DNA of 44,793 bases from Pseudomonadota bacterium (lineage in GTDB: Bacteria > Pseudomonadota > Gammaproteobacteria > Burkholderiales > Ferrovaceae). Positions 8,075 through 16,502 of the stretch are shown here, piece by piece. Position 1 is the first letter of the stretch, and every line of letters begins with the position of its first letter. The position numbers were made by a program, and so were the translations under genes. Location: positions 1-44,793 of the forward strand of contig JAKBLB010000002.1 of NCBI GenBank assembly GCA_021832305.1. The letters are read 5' to 3'. The notes below the pieces were generated by a model. The model saw only the letters and a program-made list of their open reading frames with translations. It ran no database searches and had not been told where the DNA came from.

Positions 8075-8524
8075 TCAATGCTTCCCGGTACTGCCAAACC
8101 CCCCTTCACCCCGGTCACTCAGGGAAAAATACTCGACCACTTCGAGGCGCGCTTGCACCACGGGGACGACGACCAGTTGGGCCATGCGTTCCATGGGTTT
8201 GATTTCGAAGACTTCGTGTCCACGATTCCAGAGAGAGACCAACACCTGTCCCTGGTAATCGGAGTCGATCAGACCGACCAGGTTGCCCAGAACGATGCCA
8301 TGTTTATGACCCAATCCGGAGCGAGGCAAGATCATGGCCGCGAAATTTGGATCACCGATATGGATGGCCAGACCGGAAGGAATCAATTCGGTTTGCCCCG
8401 GGTAGAGGACCAGAGGTTCCTCCAGACAGGCGCGTAGGTCGAGGCCTGCCGCACCTGCCGTTCCATAGGTGGGAAGGTTGTCGCGCAGACGTGGGTCAAG
8501 AATTTTTACCTGCAGGGGGATCAT
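8075..8524 (-). CDS. dut: dUTP diphosphatase
   Basis: A trimeric dUTPase that hydrolyses dUTP to dUMP and PPi, keeping uracil out of DNA and feeding dTMP synthesis. All five family motifs are in order: [35 protein letters not shown] and the C-terminal [10 protein letters not shown] arm. From ATG 8524 it has 149 residues, a normal length. That start has GAGG six bases upstream; the longer frame from 8557 would overlap coaBC. The coaBC-dut order is widespread in proteobacteria. The gene sits in the operon after coaBC and is coupled to cbiX. Confidence 0.97.
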   Translation of the reverse strand: MIPLQVKILDPRLRDNLPTYGTAGAAGLDLRACLEEPLVLYPGQTELIPSGLAIHIGDPNFAAMILPRSGLGHKHGIVLGNLVGLIDSDYQGQVLVSLWNRGHEVFEIKPMERMAQLVVVPVVQARLEVVEYFSLSDRGEGGFGSTGKH

Positions 8525-8540
8525 GATGGCCTCAATAAAA

Positions 8541-9776
8541 TCAGGAAGAAATTCCACGGTGTGTCATCAGGGCTACCGCGTGACTCAGGATCTGCCGGGC
8601 CAATTCAATCTTGGAGGCAGGCGGGAGAGGATGACGTCCGTGGTCATCGAACAGAATGACTTCGTTATCTTCCCGTCCCAGCGCCCGTTGGGCCAAATTA
8701 CCCACGATCAGCGGTATCTTTTTGGCCAGACGCTTATGTTTGGCATACTCCTCGAGATTCTGACTTTCGGCTGCAAACCCCACGCAAAACGGAGGGTTCG
8801 GCAAGGATGCCACGGTGGCGAGGATGTCGGAGGTGGGGACCAGGGTCAAGGTCAGGGGATCCCCACTTTTTTTGATCTTGTGTCCGCAGGGAGAGGCCGG
8901 GGTATAGTCCGCCACGGCAGCGACGGCAAAGAACAGATCCGTATGCGGAACCTCGGACAGAACGGCATCACGCATCTGGGCTGCGCTACGCACAGGAATG
9001 AGGCGACAACCGGCGGGGGCCGCCAGGGCCGTGGGGCCGCTGACCAGGACGACCTCGGCCCCACTGGCGAGGGCGGCTTCTGCCAGGGCATACCCCATCT
9101 TTCCGGAACTGATATTGGACAGGATGCGGACGGGGTCGATGGCTTCCACGGTGGGACCGGCGGTCAGCAAGACTTTTTTCCCCTGCAAACCGGGCAGAGG
9201 ATGACAACCGAGATGGGGGGACAGATGCGTCATGATCTCGTTGGGTTCCAGAAAACGACCCAGACCCGATTCGCCACAGGCCTGAGATCCCGTGGCGGGA
9301 CCCAGAAATACGACTCCGTCTTCCTGTAACAGCGTTACGTTGCGCTGATTCGCGGGATTTTGCCACATGGCCTGATTCATGGCCGGGGCGACGAAGAGGG
9401 GGATGGTACGAGCGGCGACGAGGGTGGTGAGCAGGTCGTCTGACAACCCTGCCGCGATGTGGGCCAAACAGTTCGCACTGGCGGGAGCTATCAGGATGGC
9501 GTCGGCACGACGGACCAGATCGATGTGATCCATGCCTCCTTCGCGCTGGGGTTCCCACAGGTGCGTTGCTACCGGGCGAGTGGACAGCGCCTGGAAAGTG
9601 AGGGGAGTGATGAAACGTGCGGCCGCCTCGGTCATGACGACTTGAACCTCGAGACCTGACTTGACCATCAGGCGGGTGAGTTCGGCCGCCTTGTAAGCGG
9701 CCACCCCCCCCGTGACCCCCAGAATCCAGCGCTGGAGGGGATGGGGTGGGGTGAAGGGAAGGGCCGAATCGGCCAT
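8541..9776 (-). CDS. coaBC: Bifunctional phosphopantothenoylcysteine decarboxylase/synthetase
   Basis: Catalyses two steps of coenzyme A synthesis: CTP-dependent ligation of cysteine to 4'-phosphopantothenate (CoaB) and FMN-dependent decarboxylation (CoaC). The N-terminal flavoprotein half (about 15-195) shows the [14 protein letters not shown] start, the active-site His region ([21 protein letters not shown]), the APAMNQAMW motif and the Cys-containing ACGESGLGR lid. The CoaB half (about 200-400) begins [16 protein letters not shown] and has [15 protein letters not shown] and the KIKK loop. 411 residues is normal. ATG 9776 follows GAGGGGGA just after the mcl stop. Its position directly behind CoA-ester enzymes of the serine cycle may tie CoA supply to pathway demand. 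Confidence 0.96.
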   Translation of the reverse strand: MADSALPFTPPHPLQRWILGVTGGVAAYKAAELTRLMVKSGLEVQVVMTEAAARFITPLTFQALSTRPVATHLWEPQREGGMDHIDLVRRADAILIAPASANCLAHIAAGLSDDLLTTLVAARTIPLFVAPAMNQAMWQNPANQRNVTLLQEDGVVFLGPATGSQACGESGLGRFLEPNEIMTHLSPHLGCHPLPGLQGKKVLLTAGPTVEAIDPVRILSNISSGKMGYALAEAALASGAEVVLVSGPTALAAPAGCRLIPVRSAAQMRDAVLSEVPHTDLFFAVAAVADYTPASPCGHKIKKSGDPLTLTLVPTSDILATVASLPNPPFCVGFAAESQNLEEYAKHKRLAKKIPLIVGNLAQRALGREDNEVILFDDHGRHPLPPASKIELARQILSHAVALMTHRGISS

Positions 9777-9789
9777 CCGGAAATCCCCC

Positions 9790-10767
9790 TCAGGCGTCCA
9801 GACCCATGGTCCGCGCTTTGCTGAGCAGACTTTCGGCCATCCGGATGCTGGCGATGTCGATCAGGCGACCATCCAGCGAGACGGCACCGCGCCCTTCGCG
9901 CGCGGCCTGTTCCATGGCCTCCACAATCCGTTTGGCCTTGAGGACTTCGGCCTCACTGGGTGTGAAGACCTGATTGCACAGGTCGATCTGGGAAGGATGA
10001 ATGGCCCACTTTCCTTCGTAGCCCAACACGGCCACCCGATTGGCGGCAGCGATGAACCCCTCGGGATCGCTGAAGTCGCCAAAGGGACCGTCGACGGGGC
10101 GCAGACCATAGGCCCGGCAGGCTACCAGCATGCGGGTTTGGGCCGCGTGCCAGGGGTCCGTCCAGAAATAGTCCCGATGACCGTTTTCATCCTTGTCCGT
10201 GAGTACCCCGGAGTCCTTGTGCACGCCCCCGATGATGGTGGTCCGGGCACGAGTCGAGGCGGCATAGTCGGCGACCCCGAAACTCATGGCCTCCAGACGC
10301 GGGCTGGCTTGGGCGATGGCTTCTACATTGGCCAGGCCCAGGGCAGTTTCGATGAGGGCTTCAAAGCCGATACGTTTGGTCCGTCCCATGGCATTCTCGA
10401 TCTGGGTGACGAGCATATCCATGGCATACAGATCTTGAGGAACCCCAACCTTGGGAACCAGAATCATGTCCAGACGGGGGCAGGCCTCCACCACATCCAC
10501 CACATCGCGGTAGGCGTAATGCGTGTCCAGCCCGTTCATGCGAATCATCAGGGTCTTATGGCCCCAATCGATGTCGTTCAGGGCCTGGATGATGTTCTTG
10601 CGTGCCGTGGCTTTATCATCCGGCGCAACCGCATCTTCCAGGTCCAGAAAAACGATGTCGGCTTTGGAGCGGGCGGCTTTTTCAAAAAGACTGACGTTGG
10701 ATCCCGGCACGGCCAGTTCGGAACGATGCAGACGGGCAGGGGCGGGGGTAATCTGGGTAAAACTCAT
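9790..10767 (-). CDS. mcl: Malyl-CoA lyase (HpcH/CitE family)
   Basis: Predicted to cleave malyl-CoA to acetyl-CoA and glyoxylate, the last dedicated serine-cycle step. This 325-residue CitE-fold protein keeps Arg76 (IRMNG), the Mg2+ ligands Glu140 (ALIET) and Asp167 (GVADYAAS), and the RSELAVPGS start. The family also includes citramalyl-CoA lyases and citrate lyase beta subunits. The immediately upstream mtkA-mtkB pair, which makes malyl-CoA, is what makes malyl-CoA lyase by far the likeliest function. ATG 10767 has GGAG about nine bases upstream, 18 bp after the mtkB stop. Paralogue specificity would need a tree. Confidence 0.9.
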   Translation of the reverse strand: MSFTQITPAPARLHRSELAVPGSNVSLFEKAARSKADIVFLDLEDAVAPDDKATARKNIIQALNDIDWGHKTLMIRMNGLDTHYAYRDVVDVVEACPRLDMILVPKVGVPQDLYAMDMLVTQIENAMGRTKRIGFEALIETALGLANVEAIAQASPRLEAMSFGVADYAASTRARTTIIGGVHKDSGVLTDKDENGHRDYFWTDPWHAAQTRMLVACRAYGLRPVDGPFGDFSDPEGFIAAANRVAVLGYEGKWAIHPSQIDLCNQVFTPSEAEVLKAKRIVEAMEQAAREGRGAVSLDGRLIDIASIRMAESLLSKARTMGLDA

Positions 10768-10785
10768 GAATGGGAACTCCGGTTT

Positions 10786-11673
10786 TTAAAGGGTGGCGAG
10801 GGCCTGAGCCACGGTGCTACCCAACTCGGATGCACTGGGCGCAACGAACAGGCCATAGGATTTCATGATCTCGGCTTTCTCGCCGGCCGTATCTCCCTCA
10901 GCGGAGATGATGGCCCCGGCGTGGCCCATGCGGCGGCCCTTGGGCGCGGTGAGTCCGGCGACATAGCCGATCACGGGTTTGCTCATGTTCTCCCTGATCC
11001 ACTGGGCGGCTTCGGCTTCCTGGGGACCGCCGATTTCGCCGATCATGACGACAGCATGGGTGTCCGGATCACGTTCGAAAAGCGCCATATGGTCGAGGAA
11101 GGAACTGCCATTGATGGGGTCGCCACCAATTCCGACGCTGGTGGAGATACCGATGCCCAGGGCAGTCATTTGGGCGGCGGCTTCATAGCCCAGCGTGCCG
11201 GAACGGGAGACGATGCCCACATTCCCGCGTTTGTAGATATGTCCCGGCATGATCCCCAGCATGGCTCGTCCGGCACTGATGATGCCGGCACAGTTGGGGC
11301 CCACGATCAGGGTTCGGGTTTCCTTGGGATAGCGCAGCAGGTAGCGTTTGACGCGCATCATGTCCTGTGTGGGGATGCCATCGGTAATGATGCAGACCAA
11401 CTTCAGTCCTGCTTCGGCGGCTTCCATCAGGGCATCGGCAGCGAAGGGGGGAGGGACGAAAGCGAGACTGGCTTCGGCCCCGGTGGATTCCACGGCTTGT
11501 CGCACGGTGTCAAAGACGGGGCGCTCGAGGTGTTTCATTCCCCCCTTGCCCGGGGTGACGCCCCCTACCACATTCGTCCCGTACTGAATCATTTCGGTGG
11601 CATGAAAAGTGGCCTTGTCGCCCGTGAACCCCTGAACGATGATCTTGGTGTTTTCATCAATAAGAATACTCAT
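10786..11673 (-). CDS. mtkB: Malate-CoA ligase (malate thiokinase) alpha subunit
   Basis: The SucD-like subunit of an ATP-dependent acid-CoA ligase, 295 residues. It has the Rossmann CoA-binding start (IIVQGFTGDKATFHA), GGVTPGKGG, VGPNCAGI, SRSGTLGYE and the phosphohistidine loop with His251 (GRRMGHAGAI). By sequence alone it could be succinyl-CoA synthetase alpha. The assignment to malate thiokinase rests on its place between a SucC-like partner and malyl-CoA lyase, inside a cluster with hprA, sgaA and glyA. ATG 11673 is preceded by AGGAG. It pairs with the mtkA product to form the heteromeric enzyme making malyl-CoA from malate, ATP and CoA. Confidence 0.9.
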   Translation of the reverse strand: MSILIDENTKIIVQGFTGDKATFHATEMIQYGTNVVGGVTPGKGGMKHLERPVFDTVRQAVESTGAEASLAFVPPPFAADALMEAAEAGLKLVCIITDGIPTQDMMRVKRYLLRYPKETRTLIVGPNCAGIISAGRAMLGIMPGHIYKRGNVGIVSRSGTLGYEAAAQMTALGIGISTSVGIGGDPINGSSFLDHMALFERDPDTHAVVMIGEIGGPQEAEAAQWIRENMSKPVIGYVAGLTAPKGRRMGHAGAIISAEGDTAGEKAEIMKSYGLFVAPSASELGSTVAQALATL

Positions 11674-11697
11674 GAATCTGTGTCTCCTGAATGCGCG

Positions 11698-12867
11698 TTA
11701 CGCGGTTTTGCCATGGGCTGCGGCTACGGCGCGCTCGGCAGCTTCTGCCAGGGTATCGGCGCTGATGATGGGCAGACCGCTTTCCCGGATAATCTTTTGC
11801 CCGGCTTCCACGTTGGTTCCTGCCAGCCGGACGACGAGCGGCACCTTCAACTCGCGGGCGGCCTGGACGACGCCTTGGGCGACCCAATCGCAGCGGTTGA
11901 TGCCTGCAAAGATGTTGACCAGGATGGCCTTGACGTTAGGGTCTGACAGAACCAGGCGGAAGGCTTCGGCGACGCGTTCGGGAGATGCCCCGCCACCGAC
12001 ATCCAGAAAATTGGCGGGTTCGCCACCGGCGTACTTGATCATGTCCATGGTGGCCATGGCCAGCCCGGCTCCGTTGATGATGCAGCCGATATCGCCGGCC
12101 AGGCCCACATAGTTCAGCCCATGCAGGTGTGCCTGTGCCTCGCGTGGGTCTTCCTGGGCGGGGTCATGCATTTCGTGCAGCTCGGGATGACGGAAGAGGG
12201 CGTTGTCATCGAAGGACATCTTGCCATCCAAAGCAACCAATTGCCCTTCCCGGGTCACGACCAGGGGATTGATTTCCGCCATGGAGGCATCCAGATCACG
12301 GAAGGTGCGGTAACACCCCAGGGTGAGGCTGACAAATTTCTGGACCTGCTTCAGGGTCAATCCACCCAGACCAAAGGCCAGTTCTCGTGCCTGAAAGGCC
12401 AGCAGGCCGATGGCGGGCTCGACTTCGATCTGAAGTATGGCTTCAGGATGGGTCTTGACGATGTCTTCGATCTCCATTCCCCCCTGGGCAGAGGCGATGA
12501 TCCGGATGCGTTGTGTCTTGCGGTCCAGGACGAACCCCAGATAGATTTCCCGCTCGAAGGGTTCGGCCGCTTCAATGTACAGACGTTCCACGATCTTGCC
12601 TTCGGGGCCGGTCTGGTGGGTGACGAGGGCGGTGCCGAGGAGGGCTTCGGCGACTTTGGAGACTTCATGAGGAGTCTTGCACAGGCGCACCCCCCCCGCT
12701 TTGCCGCGTCCACCGGCGTGAATCTGGGCCTTGACGGCCCACAGTTCGCCCCCCAGTTCGATCGCGGCCTGGGCGGCCTCAGCCGGGGTATAGACCACTT
12801 TGCCGCGCGGGATGGGAACTCCACGTTGCGCCAGCAATTCTTTGGCCTGATACTCATGAATATCCAT
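11698..12867 (-). CDS. mtkA: Malate-CoA ligase (malate thiokinase) beta subunit
   Basis: A SucC-like ATP-grasp subunit of 389 residues. It opens with [12 protein letters not shown], followed by [14 protein letters not shown] (nucleotide binding), MAEINPLVV and [10 protein letters not shown], then [11 protein letters not shown] near the end. With mtkB it forms the ligase that turns malate into malyl-CoA. The frame extends to 12882, but ATG 12867 has a near-perfect AGGAGGTGAC ribosome-binding site, the strongest in the cluster, suggesting high expression. The 113-bp gap from hprA is the largest inside the operon and holds a REP-like palindrome, so an internal promoter or processing site is possible. 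Succinyl-CoA synthetase is the alternative, made unlikely by context. Confidence 0.9.
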   Translation of the reverse strand: MDIHEYQAKELLAQRGVPIPRGKVVYTPAEAAQAAIELGGELWAVKAQIHAGGRGKAGGVRLCKTPHEVSKVAEALLGTALVTHQTGPEGKIVERLYIEAAEPFEREIYLGFVLDRKTQRIRIIASAQGGMEIEDIVKTHPEAILQIEVEPAIGLLAFQARELAFGLGGLTLKQVQKFVSLTLGCYRTFRDLDASMAEINPLVVTREGQLVALDGKMSFDDNALFRHPELHEMHDPAQEDPREAQAHLHGLNYVGLAGDIGCIINGAGLAMATMDMIKYAGGEPANFLDVGGGASPERVAEAFRLVLSDPNVKAILVNIFAGINRCDWVAQGVVQAARELKVPLVVRLAGTNVEAGQKIIRESGLPIISADTLAEAAERAVAAAHGKTA

Positions 12868-12921
12868 GTCACCTCCTGTCAATAATTTCGCGATGATAAC
12901 AGGAGATGGTCCAAAATACGA

Positions 12922-12953
12922 CTCTCACCCTCCCCGACCGTGGGCGGGAGAGG
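12922..12953. repeat. REP-like imperfect palindrome between hprA and mtkA
   Basis: An imperfect inverted repeat with arms of the CTCTCACCCTCCCC and GGGCGGGAGAGG type lies in the 113-bp gap. It resembles the GGGTGAGGG/CCCTCTCCC repetitive extragenic palindromes common in proteobacterial genomes. It could form a hairpin in the operon mRNA and stabilise or attenuate the downstream message. Only one copy is seen in this window, so its repeat status is not shown here. Confidence 0.35.
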
Positions 12954-12980
12954 CTTCGGATATCACCGCCGTGGCAGGTC

Positions 12981-13931
12981 TCAAACCACCAGATTTTGGG
13001 GCGTACCGCGCTGCCAGGCTTCGATGTTGTCAATCAGTTGGTCTGCCAGGAACTGCATGGCACCATCGGACGCCCAGGCGATGTGGGGAGTCAGAATGAA
13101 ATTGGGACGACGCATGTCGAGGAGCGGGTGGCCCTGAGTGGGCGGTTCGGTGGTCAGGACATCAAATCCCGCGCCTCCGATCCATCCTTCCTCCAGGGCG
13201 CGGACCAGCGCGGCCTCATCCACCAGACCACCGCGCGCGGTATTGATGAGGAGCGCGGTGGGTTTCATGCGACGCAGTTCTTTTTCGCCGATGAGGTTGC
13301 GTGTGTTGGCCGTGAGCGGACAATGGAGTGAAAGAACATCTGCCTGTTCGAGGACCTCCGCCAGGGGCGTATAGGGGATTCCATCATGCCTGGGGCCCTC
13401 ATGATCGGCAAACAGGACCTTCATGCCAAAGCCTGTCGCGATGCGCGCCGTTCCCTGACCCAGGACCCCTTCACCGATGATGCCCAGGGTAGCCCCAAAC
13501 AGGTCGCCGATGGGATGATCGAAGAAACAGAATTGGGAGGAAGTTTGCCAGACCCCGTTTTCCACGTCCTGGCGGTAGGCCAGCAGATTGCGGCGCAGGG
13601 CCAGAATCAGGGCAAAGGCATGCTCCGGCACCGTATGAACGGCATAATTGCGGATGTTGGCCACGCGAATGCCTCGAGCCTGACAGGCAGGAAGGTCGAT
13701 CACGTCGTACCCCGTGGCGGCCACGGCGATCATTTTGAGATCGGGTAATTGGCTCAGGGTTTCGGCGCGCAAGGGCACCTTGTTGGTGATGGCCACCTGA
13801 GCGCCGTGCAAACGTTCCACCACCTGCGCGAGGGCAGTCTGCTCATGCTCGACGTAACTGTCGGAAAAGTCCGGGGTACGGACCCGCGCCTTGAGAGAGG
13901 CGCGGTCAAGAAAGACCACGCGTCCGCTCAT
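12981..13931 (-). CDS. hprA: Hydroxypyruvate reductase (D-2-hydroxyacid dehydrogenase)
   Basis: Reduces hydroxypyruvate to D-glycerate with NAD(P)H in the serine cycle. The 316-residue protein belongs to the D-isomer 2-hydroxyacid dehydrogenases. Visible are a dinucleotide-binding loop (GIIGEGVLGQGTARIA), the catalytic Arg in NTARGGLVDE, the Glu of the TTEPP region and the catalytic His in TPHIAWAS. GEGVLG matches the usual GxGxxG pattern. The ATG overlaps the sgaA stop as ATGA, so the two consecutive reactions (serine to hydroxypyruvate to glycerate) are translationally coupled. Glyoxylate reductase activity is a common side activity of this family. Confidence 0.93.
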   Translation of the reverse strand: MSGRVVFLDRASLKARVRTPDFSDSYVEHEQTALAQVVERLHGAQVAITNKVPLRAETLSQLPDLKMIAVAATGYDVIDLPACQARGIRVANIRNYAVHTVPEHAFALILALRRNLLAYRQDVENGVWQTSSQFCFFDHPIGDLFGATLGIIGEGVLGQGTARIATGFGMKVLFADHEGPRHDGIPYTPLAEVLEQADVLSLHCPLTANTRNLIGEKELRRMKPTALLINTARGGLVDEAALVRALEEGWIGGAGFDVLTTEPPTQGHPLLDMRRPNFILTPHIAWASDGAMQFLADQLIDNIEAWQRGTPQNLVV

Positions 13932-15124
13932 ACCCCCGCTCCCAGACCAGTCGGGGACTCATGGGTGCGCCAGAATTGGGCGGCGGCAGCCACACCGCTC
14001 CCAGGGGTGACAGGGATGCCACAGTCCAGCATGGCCATCTCGGCACCCGCAATGGCACCCATCAGCATCACCTCGTTGAGGTCCCCCAGATGTCCGATCC
14101 GGAAAACTTTTCCGGCTACTTTCGAAAGTCCGGTGCCAAGGGCCAGATTATATCGGCGGAAGGCTCGTTCGATGACTTCGGCGGCATTGAATCCGGCAGG
14201 AACCTCGATGGCTGAAACCGAGTCGGAGTACCACTGGGGTGCCTTGGCACACAGGGAGAGTTTCCATCCTTGAGTGACGGCGGCCCGGACCCCTTCGGCC
14301 AGATAATGATGACGGGAAAAGACGTTTTCGAGCCCTTCTTCTTCCAGCATGACCAGGGCTTCGCGCAGACCGTGGAGCATGGGGATGGAGGGAGTGTACG
14401 GGAAGTAGCCGGTGCCATTGCTCCTGACCATATCGAGATAGTCGAAGTAACAACGGGGATGACGGCTGTTTTGTGCCGCTTGCAGGGCTTTCTGGCTGAC
14501 GCAGGTGATTCCCATGCCGGCCGGCAACATCAGACCTTTCTGGGAACCGGCGACGCAGACGTCGACCTTCCATTCATCCATGCGAAAGTCGATACTGGCC
14601 AGCGCACTGACTGAATCCACGAAGAGCAGGGCAGGGTGACCCAAATCGTCCAGTACCCGGCGGATCGCCGCAACATCGCTGGTCACGCCGGTGGCGGTTT
14701 CGTTTTGACAGACCAGTACTGCCTTGATCTGATGCTGCGCATCGGCCTCCAAGGCGCTTCGATAGCGTTCGGCCGGAGCGCCTTCGCCCCATTCCACTTC
14801 GAGGATGTTCATGTCGAAGCCCAGGCGTCTTCCCATATCGCACCAGAGGTGACTGAATTGTCCGAAGCGGGAAGCCAGAATCCGGTCTCCGGGATTCAGA
14901 CAGTTGGTCAGCGCCGCTTCCCAGCACCCAGTCCCGGAAGAAGGAAAGATGATGGGGGCGGCGGATTCCGTCTTGAAGACCCTTTTCAAACCAGCCAGGA
15001 TCTCCTGTGTCAGAGCGGGAAATTTGACCGAGCGATGATCCTCCATGGGGACCGCCATGGCGCGCAGAACGCGGTTTGGAACGTTGGAAGGGCCCGGAAC
15101 GAAGAGAAAATTATGACCTGCCAT
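13928..15124 (-). CDS. sgaA: Serine-glyoxylate aminotransferase
   Basis: A PLP enzyme transferring the amino group of serine to glyoxylate, giving hydroxypyruvate and glycine. The 398-residue class-V aminotransferase starts with GHNFLFVPGPSNVPNRVLRAM, the usual serine-glyoxylate form, and has the phosphate-binding SSGTGCWEAAL, the PLP-stacking Asp (FVDSVSALAS) and the Schiff-base Lys196 in AGSQKGLMLPAG. A good AGGAG precedes ATG 15124. It sits between glyA and hprA. Together the three regenerate glycine and carry serine carbon forward. Alanine-glyoxylate transaminase is the closest alternative; the context favours serine-glyoxylate. Confidence 0.94.
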   Translation of the reverse strand: MAGHNFLFVPGPSNVPNRVLRAMAVPMEDHRSVKFPALTQEILAGLKRVFKTESAAPIIFPSSGTGCWEAALTNCLNPGDRILASRFGQFSHLWCDMGRRLGFDMNILEVEWGEGAPAERYRSALEADAQHQIKAVLVCQNETATGVTSDVAAIRRVLDDLGHPALLFVDSVSALASIDFRMDEWKVDVCVAGSQKGLMLPAGMGITCVSQKALQAAQNSRHPRCYFDYLDMVRSNGTGYFPYTPSIPMLHGLREALVMLEEEGLENVFSRHHYLAEGVRAAVTQGWKLSLCAKAPQWYSDSVSAIEVPAGFNAAEVIERAFRRYNLALGTGLSKVAGKVFRIGHLGDLNEVMLMGAIAGAEMAMLDCGIPVTPGSGVAAAAQFWRTHESPTGLGAGV

Positions 15125-15153
15125 GATGACTCCTGAAACGAATGCTTGAGCGG

Positions 15154-16401
15154 TTAGCGATAGACGGGGTGACGCTGACAGAGTGTTCCCACTTCTGCGA
15201 GAACACGTTGCAATACGCTGTCATCCTCCGGAGCTTCGAGCAGGTCGCTGATCAGGTGGGACACTTTGCGTGCCTCGTTGTGACCAAAACCACGGGTGGT
15301 CAGGGCGGGCGAGCCGATCCTGATCCCGGAGGTGACGAAGGGCTTTTCCGGATCATTGGGAATCGCATTCTTGTTGACCGTGATATTGGCCCGCCCCAGC
15401 AGCGCTTCGGCGGCCTTGCCGGTGATCTGACGGGCACGCAGGTCCATCAGGAAGAGATGGCTTTCCGTGCCCCCGGAAACGATGCGCAACCCCCGTTCGA
15501 TGAAGGTTTCCGCCATGGCTTGCGCATTGGCTTTGACCCGCTTCTGGTAGGACTTGAATTCGGGTTTGAGCGCCTCATTGAAGGCGGTGGCCTTGGCTGC
15601 GATGACGTGCATCAGGGGCCCCCCTTGAATGCCCGGGAAAATCATCGAGTTGATGGGTTTTTCGAACTCGGCGGAAGACAGGATGATTCCTCCGCGTGGG
15701 CCGCGCAAGGTCTTGTGGGTGGTGGAGGTGACGAAGTGGGCAATACCGACGGGGCTGGGGTATTCACCCGCAGCGACGAGACCGGCATAGTGGGCCATGT
15801 CGACCATGAGATAGGCTCCCACGGTGTCGGCAATGGCACGAAAACGGGCCCAATCGATGACCATGGAATAGGCCGATGCGCCCGCCACGATCATTCTGGG
15901 TTTATGTTCCTGAGCCAGGCGTTCCACTTCATCGTAGTCGATCCGCTCCGTGTCGGGATGAAGACCATAACTCACCGACTTGTAGAGTTTTCCGCTGAAA
16001 TTGACGGAGGCCCCGTGGGTCAGGTGACCGCCATGGGCCAGGGACATGCCGAGAATCGTGTCGCCCGGTTGGAGCATGGCCATGTACACGGCGGCATTGG
16101 CCTGGGAGCCGGAATGGGGCTGGACATTGGCGTATTCGGCCCCGAAGAGTTGTTTTACGCGATCGATGGCCAGTTGTTCGACCACATCGACGAATTCGCA
16201 GCCGCCATAGTAACGCTTGCCGGGATATCCTTCTGCGTATTTATTGGTCAGAACGGAACCTTGCGCCTGCAGGACTGCCGGACTGGTATAGTTTTCCGAT
16301 GCAATCAATTCGATATGGTCTTCCTGCCGACGGTACTCTTTCTGGATGCCTTCCCATACTTCGGGGTCCACATCGGCAAGCAACTTTCTGGAATCAAACA
16401 C
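15154..16401 (-). CDS. glyA: Serine hydroxymethyltransferase
   Basis: Condenses glycine with 5,10-methylene-tetrahydrofolate to form serine, the entry of C1 units into the serine cycle; it also serves ordinary glycine and C1 supply. Motifs: [13 protein letters not shown], the substrate region [25 protein letters not shown], and PLP Lys230 in [15 protein letters not shown] place the start at GTG 16401 (415 residues), with GGAGG seven bases upstream. The ATG at 16428 would put that ribosome-binding site inside the coding region. It heads the minus-strand operon, with a good promoter at 16457-16485. Whether another glyA copy exists elsewhere cannot be known. Confidence 0.97.
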   Translation of the reverse strand: MFDSRKLLADVDPEVWEGIQKEYRRQEDHIELIASENYTSPAVLQAQGSVLTNKYAEGYPGKRYYGGCEFVDVVEQLAIDRVKQLFGAEYANVQPHSGSQANAAVYMAMLQPGDTILGMSLAHGGHLTHGASVNFSGKLYKSVSYGLHPDTERIDYDEVERLAQEHKPRMIVAGASAYSMVIDWARFRAIADTVGAYLMVDMAHYAGLVAAGEYPSPVGIAHFVTSTTHKTLRGPRGGIILSSAEFEKPINSMIFPGIQGGPLMHVIAAKATAFNEALKPEFKSYQKRVKANAQAMAETFIERGLRIVSGGTESHLFLMDLRARQITGKAAEALLGRANITVNKNAIPNDPEKPFVTSGIRIGSPALTTRGFGHNEARKVSHLISDLLEAPEDDSVLQRVLAEVGTLCQRHPVYR

Positions 16402-16456
16402 GACAAACCCTCCACAAGAGATGAACAACGACTATCATTTTAAGCGCCAAGCCTCT

Positions 16457-16485
16457 ATTCTAGCGACTTTTGACCCTTCTGTGAA
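16457..16485 (-). promoter_or_regulatory. Candidate sigma-70 promoter of the glyA/serine-cycle operon
   Basis: On the minus strand TTCACA (16485-16480) and TAGAAT (16462-16457) are separated by exactly 17 bases, each five of six to consensus. Initiation near 16450 would give a leader of about 49 bases before the GTG at 16401. It lies in the 101-bp spacer shared with divergent gckA, so a regulator bound here could control both sides. Confidence 0.5.
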
Positions 16486-16502
16486 AATTTATAACGCCTG
16501 TT

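Noticed and set aside
9712-11946. 744-codon plus-strand frame
   Set aside because: Antisense to mcl, mtkB and part of mtkA, all with full family motifs. High GC creates long stop-free antisense frames; the His/Gly-rich composition is typical of such shadows.
10786-12867. sucCD (TCA-cycle succinyl-CoA synthetase)
   Set aside because: Sequence family alone allows it, but direct linkage to mcl, hprA, sgaA and glyA favours malate thiokinase.
15142-16443. 433-codon plus-strand frame
   Set aside because: Exact antisense of glyA, whose catalytic motifs are intact.
16470-16495. TTGACC...TATAAC as the gckA promoter
   Set aside because: The spacer is only 14 bases and the second hexamer lies eight bases before the ATG, so a conventional promoter is unlikely.
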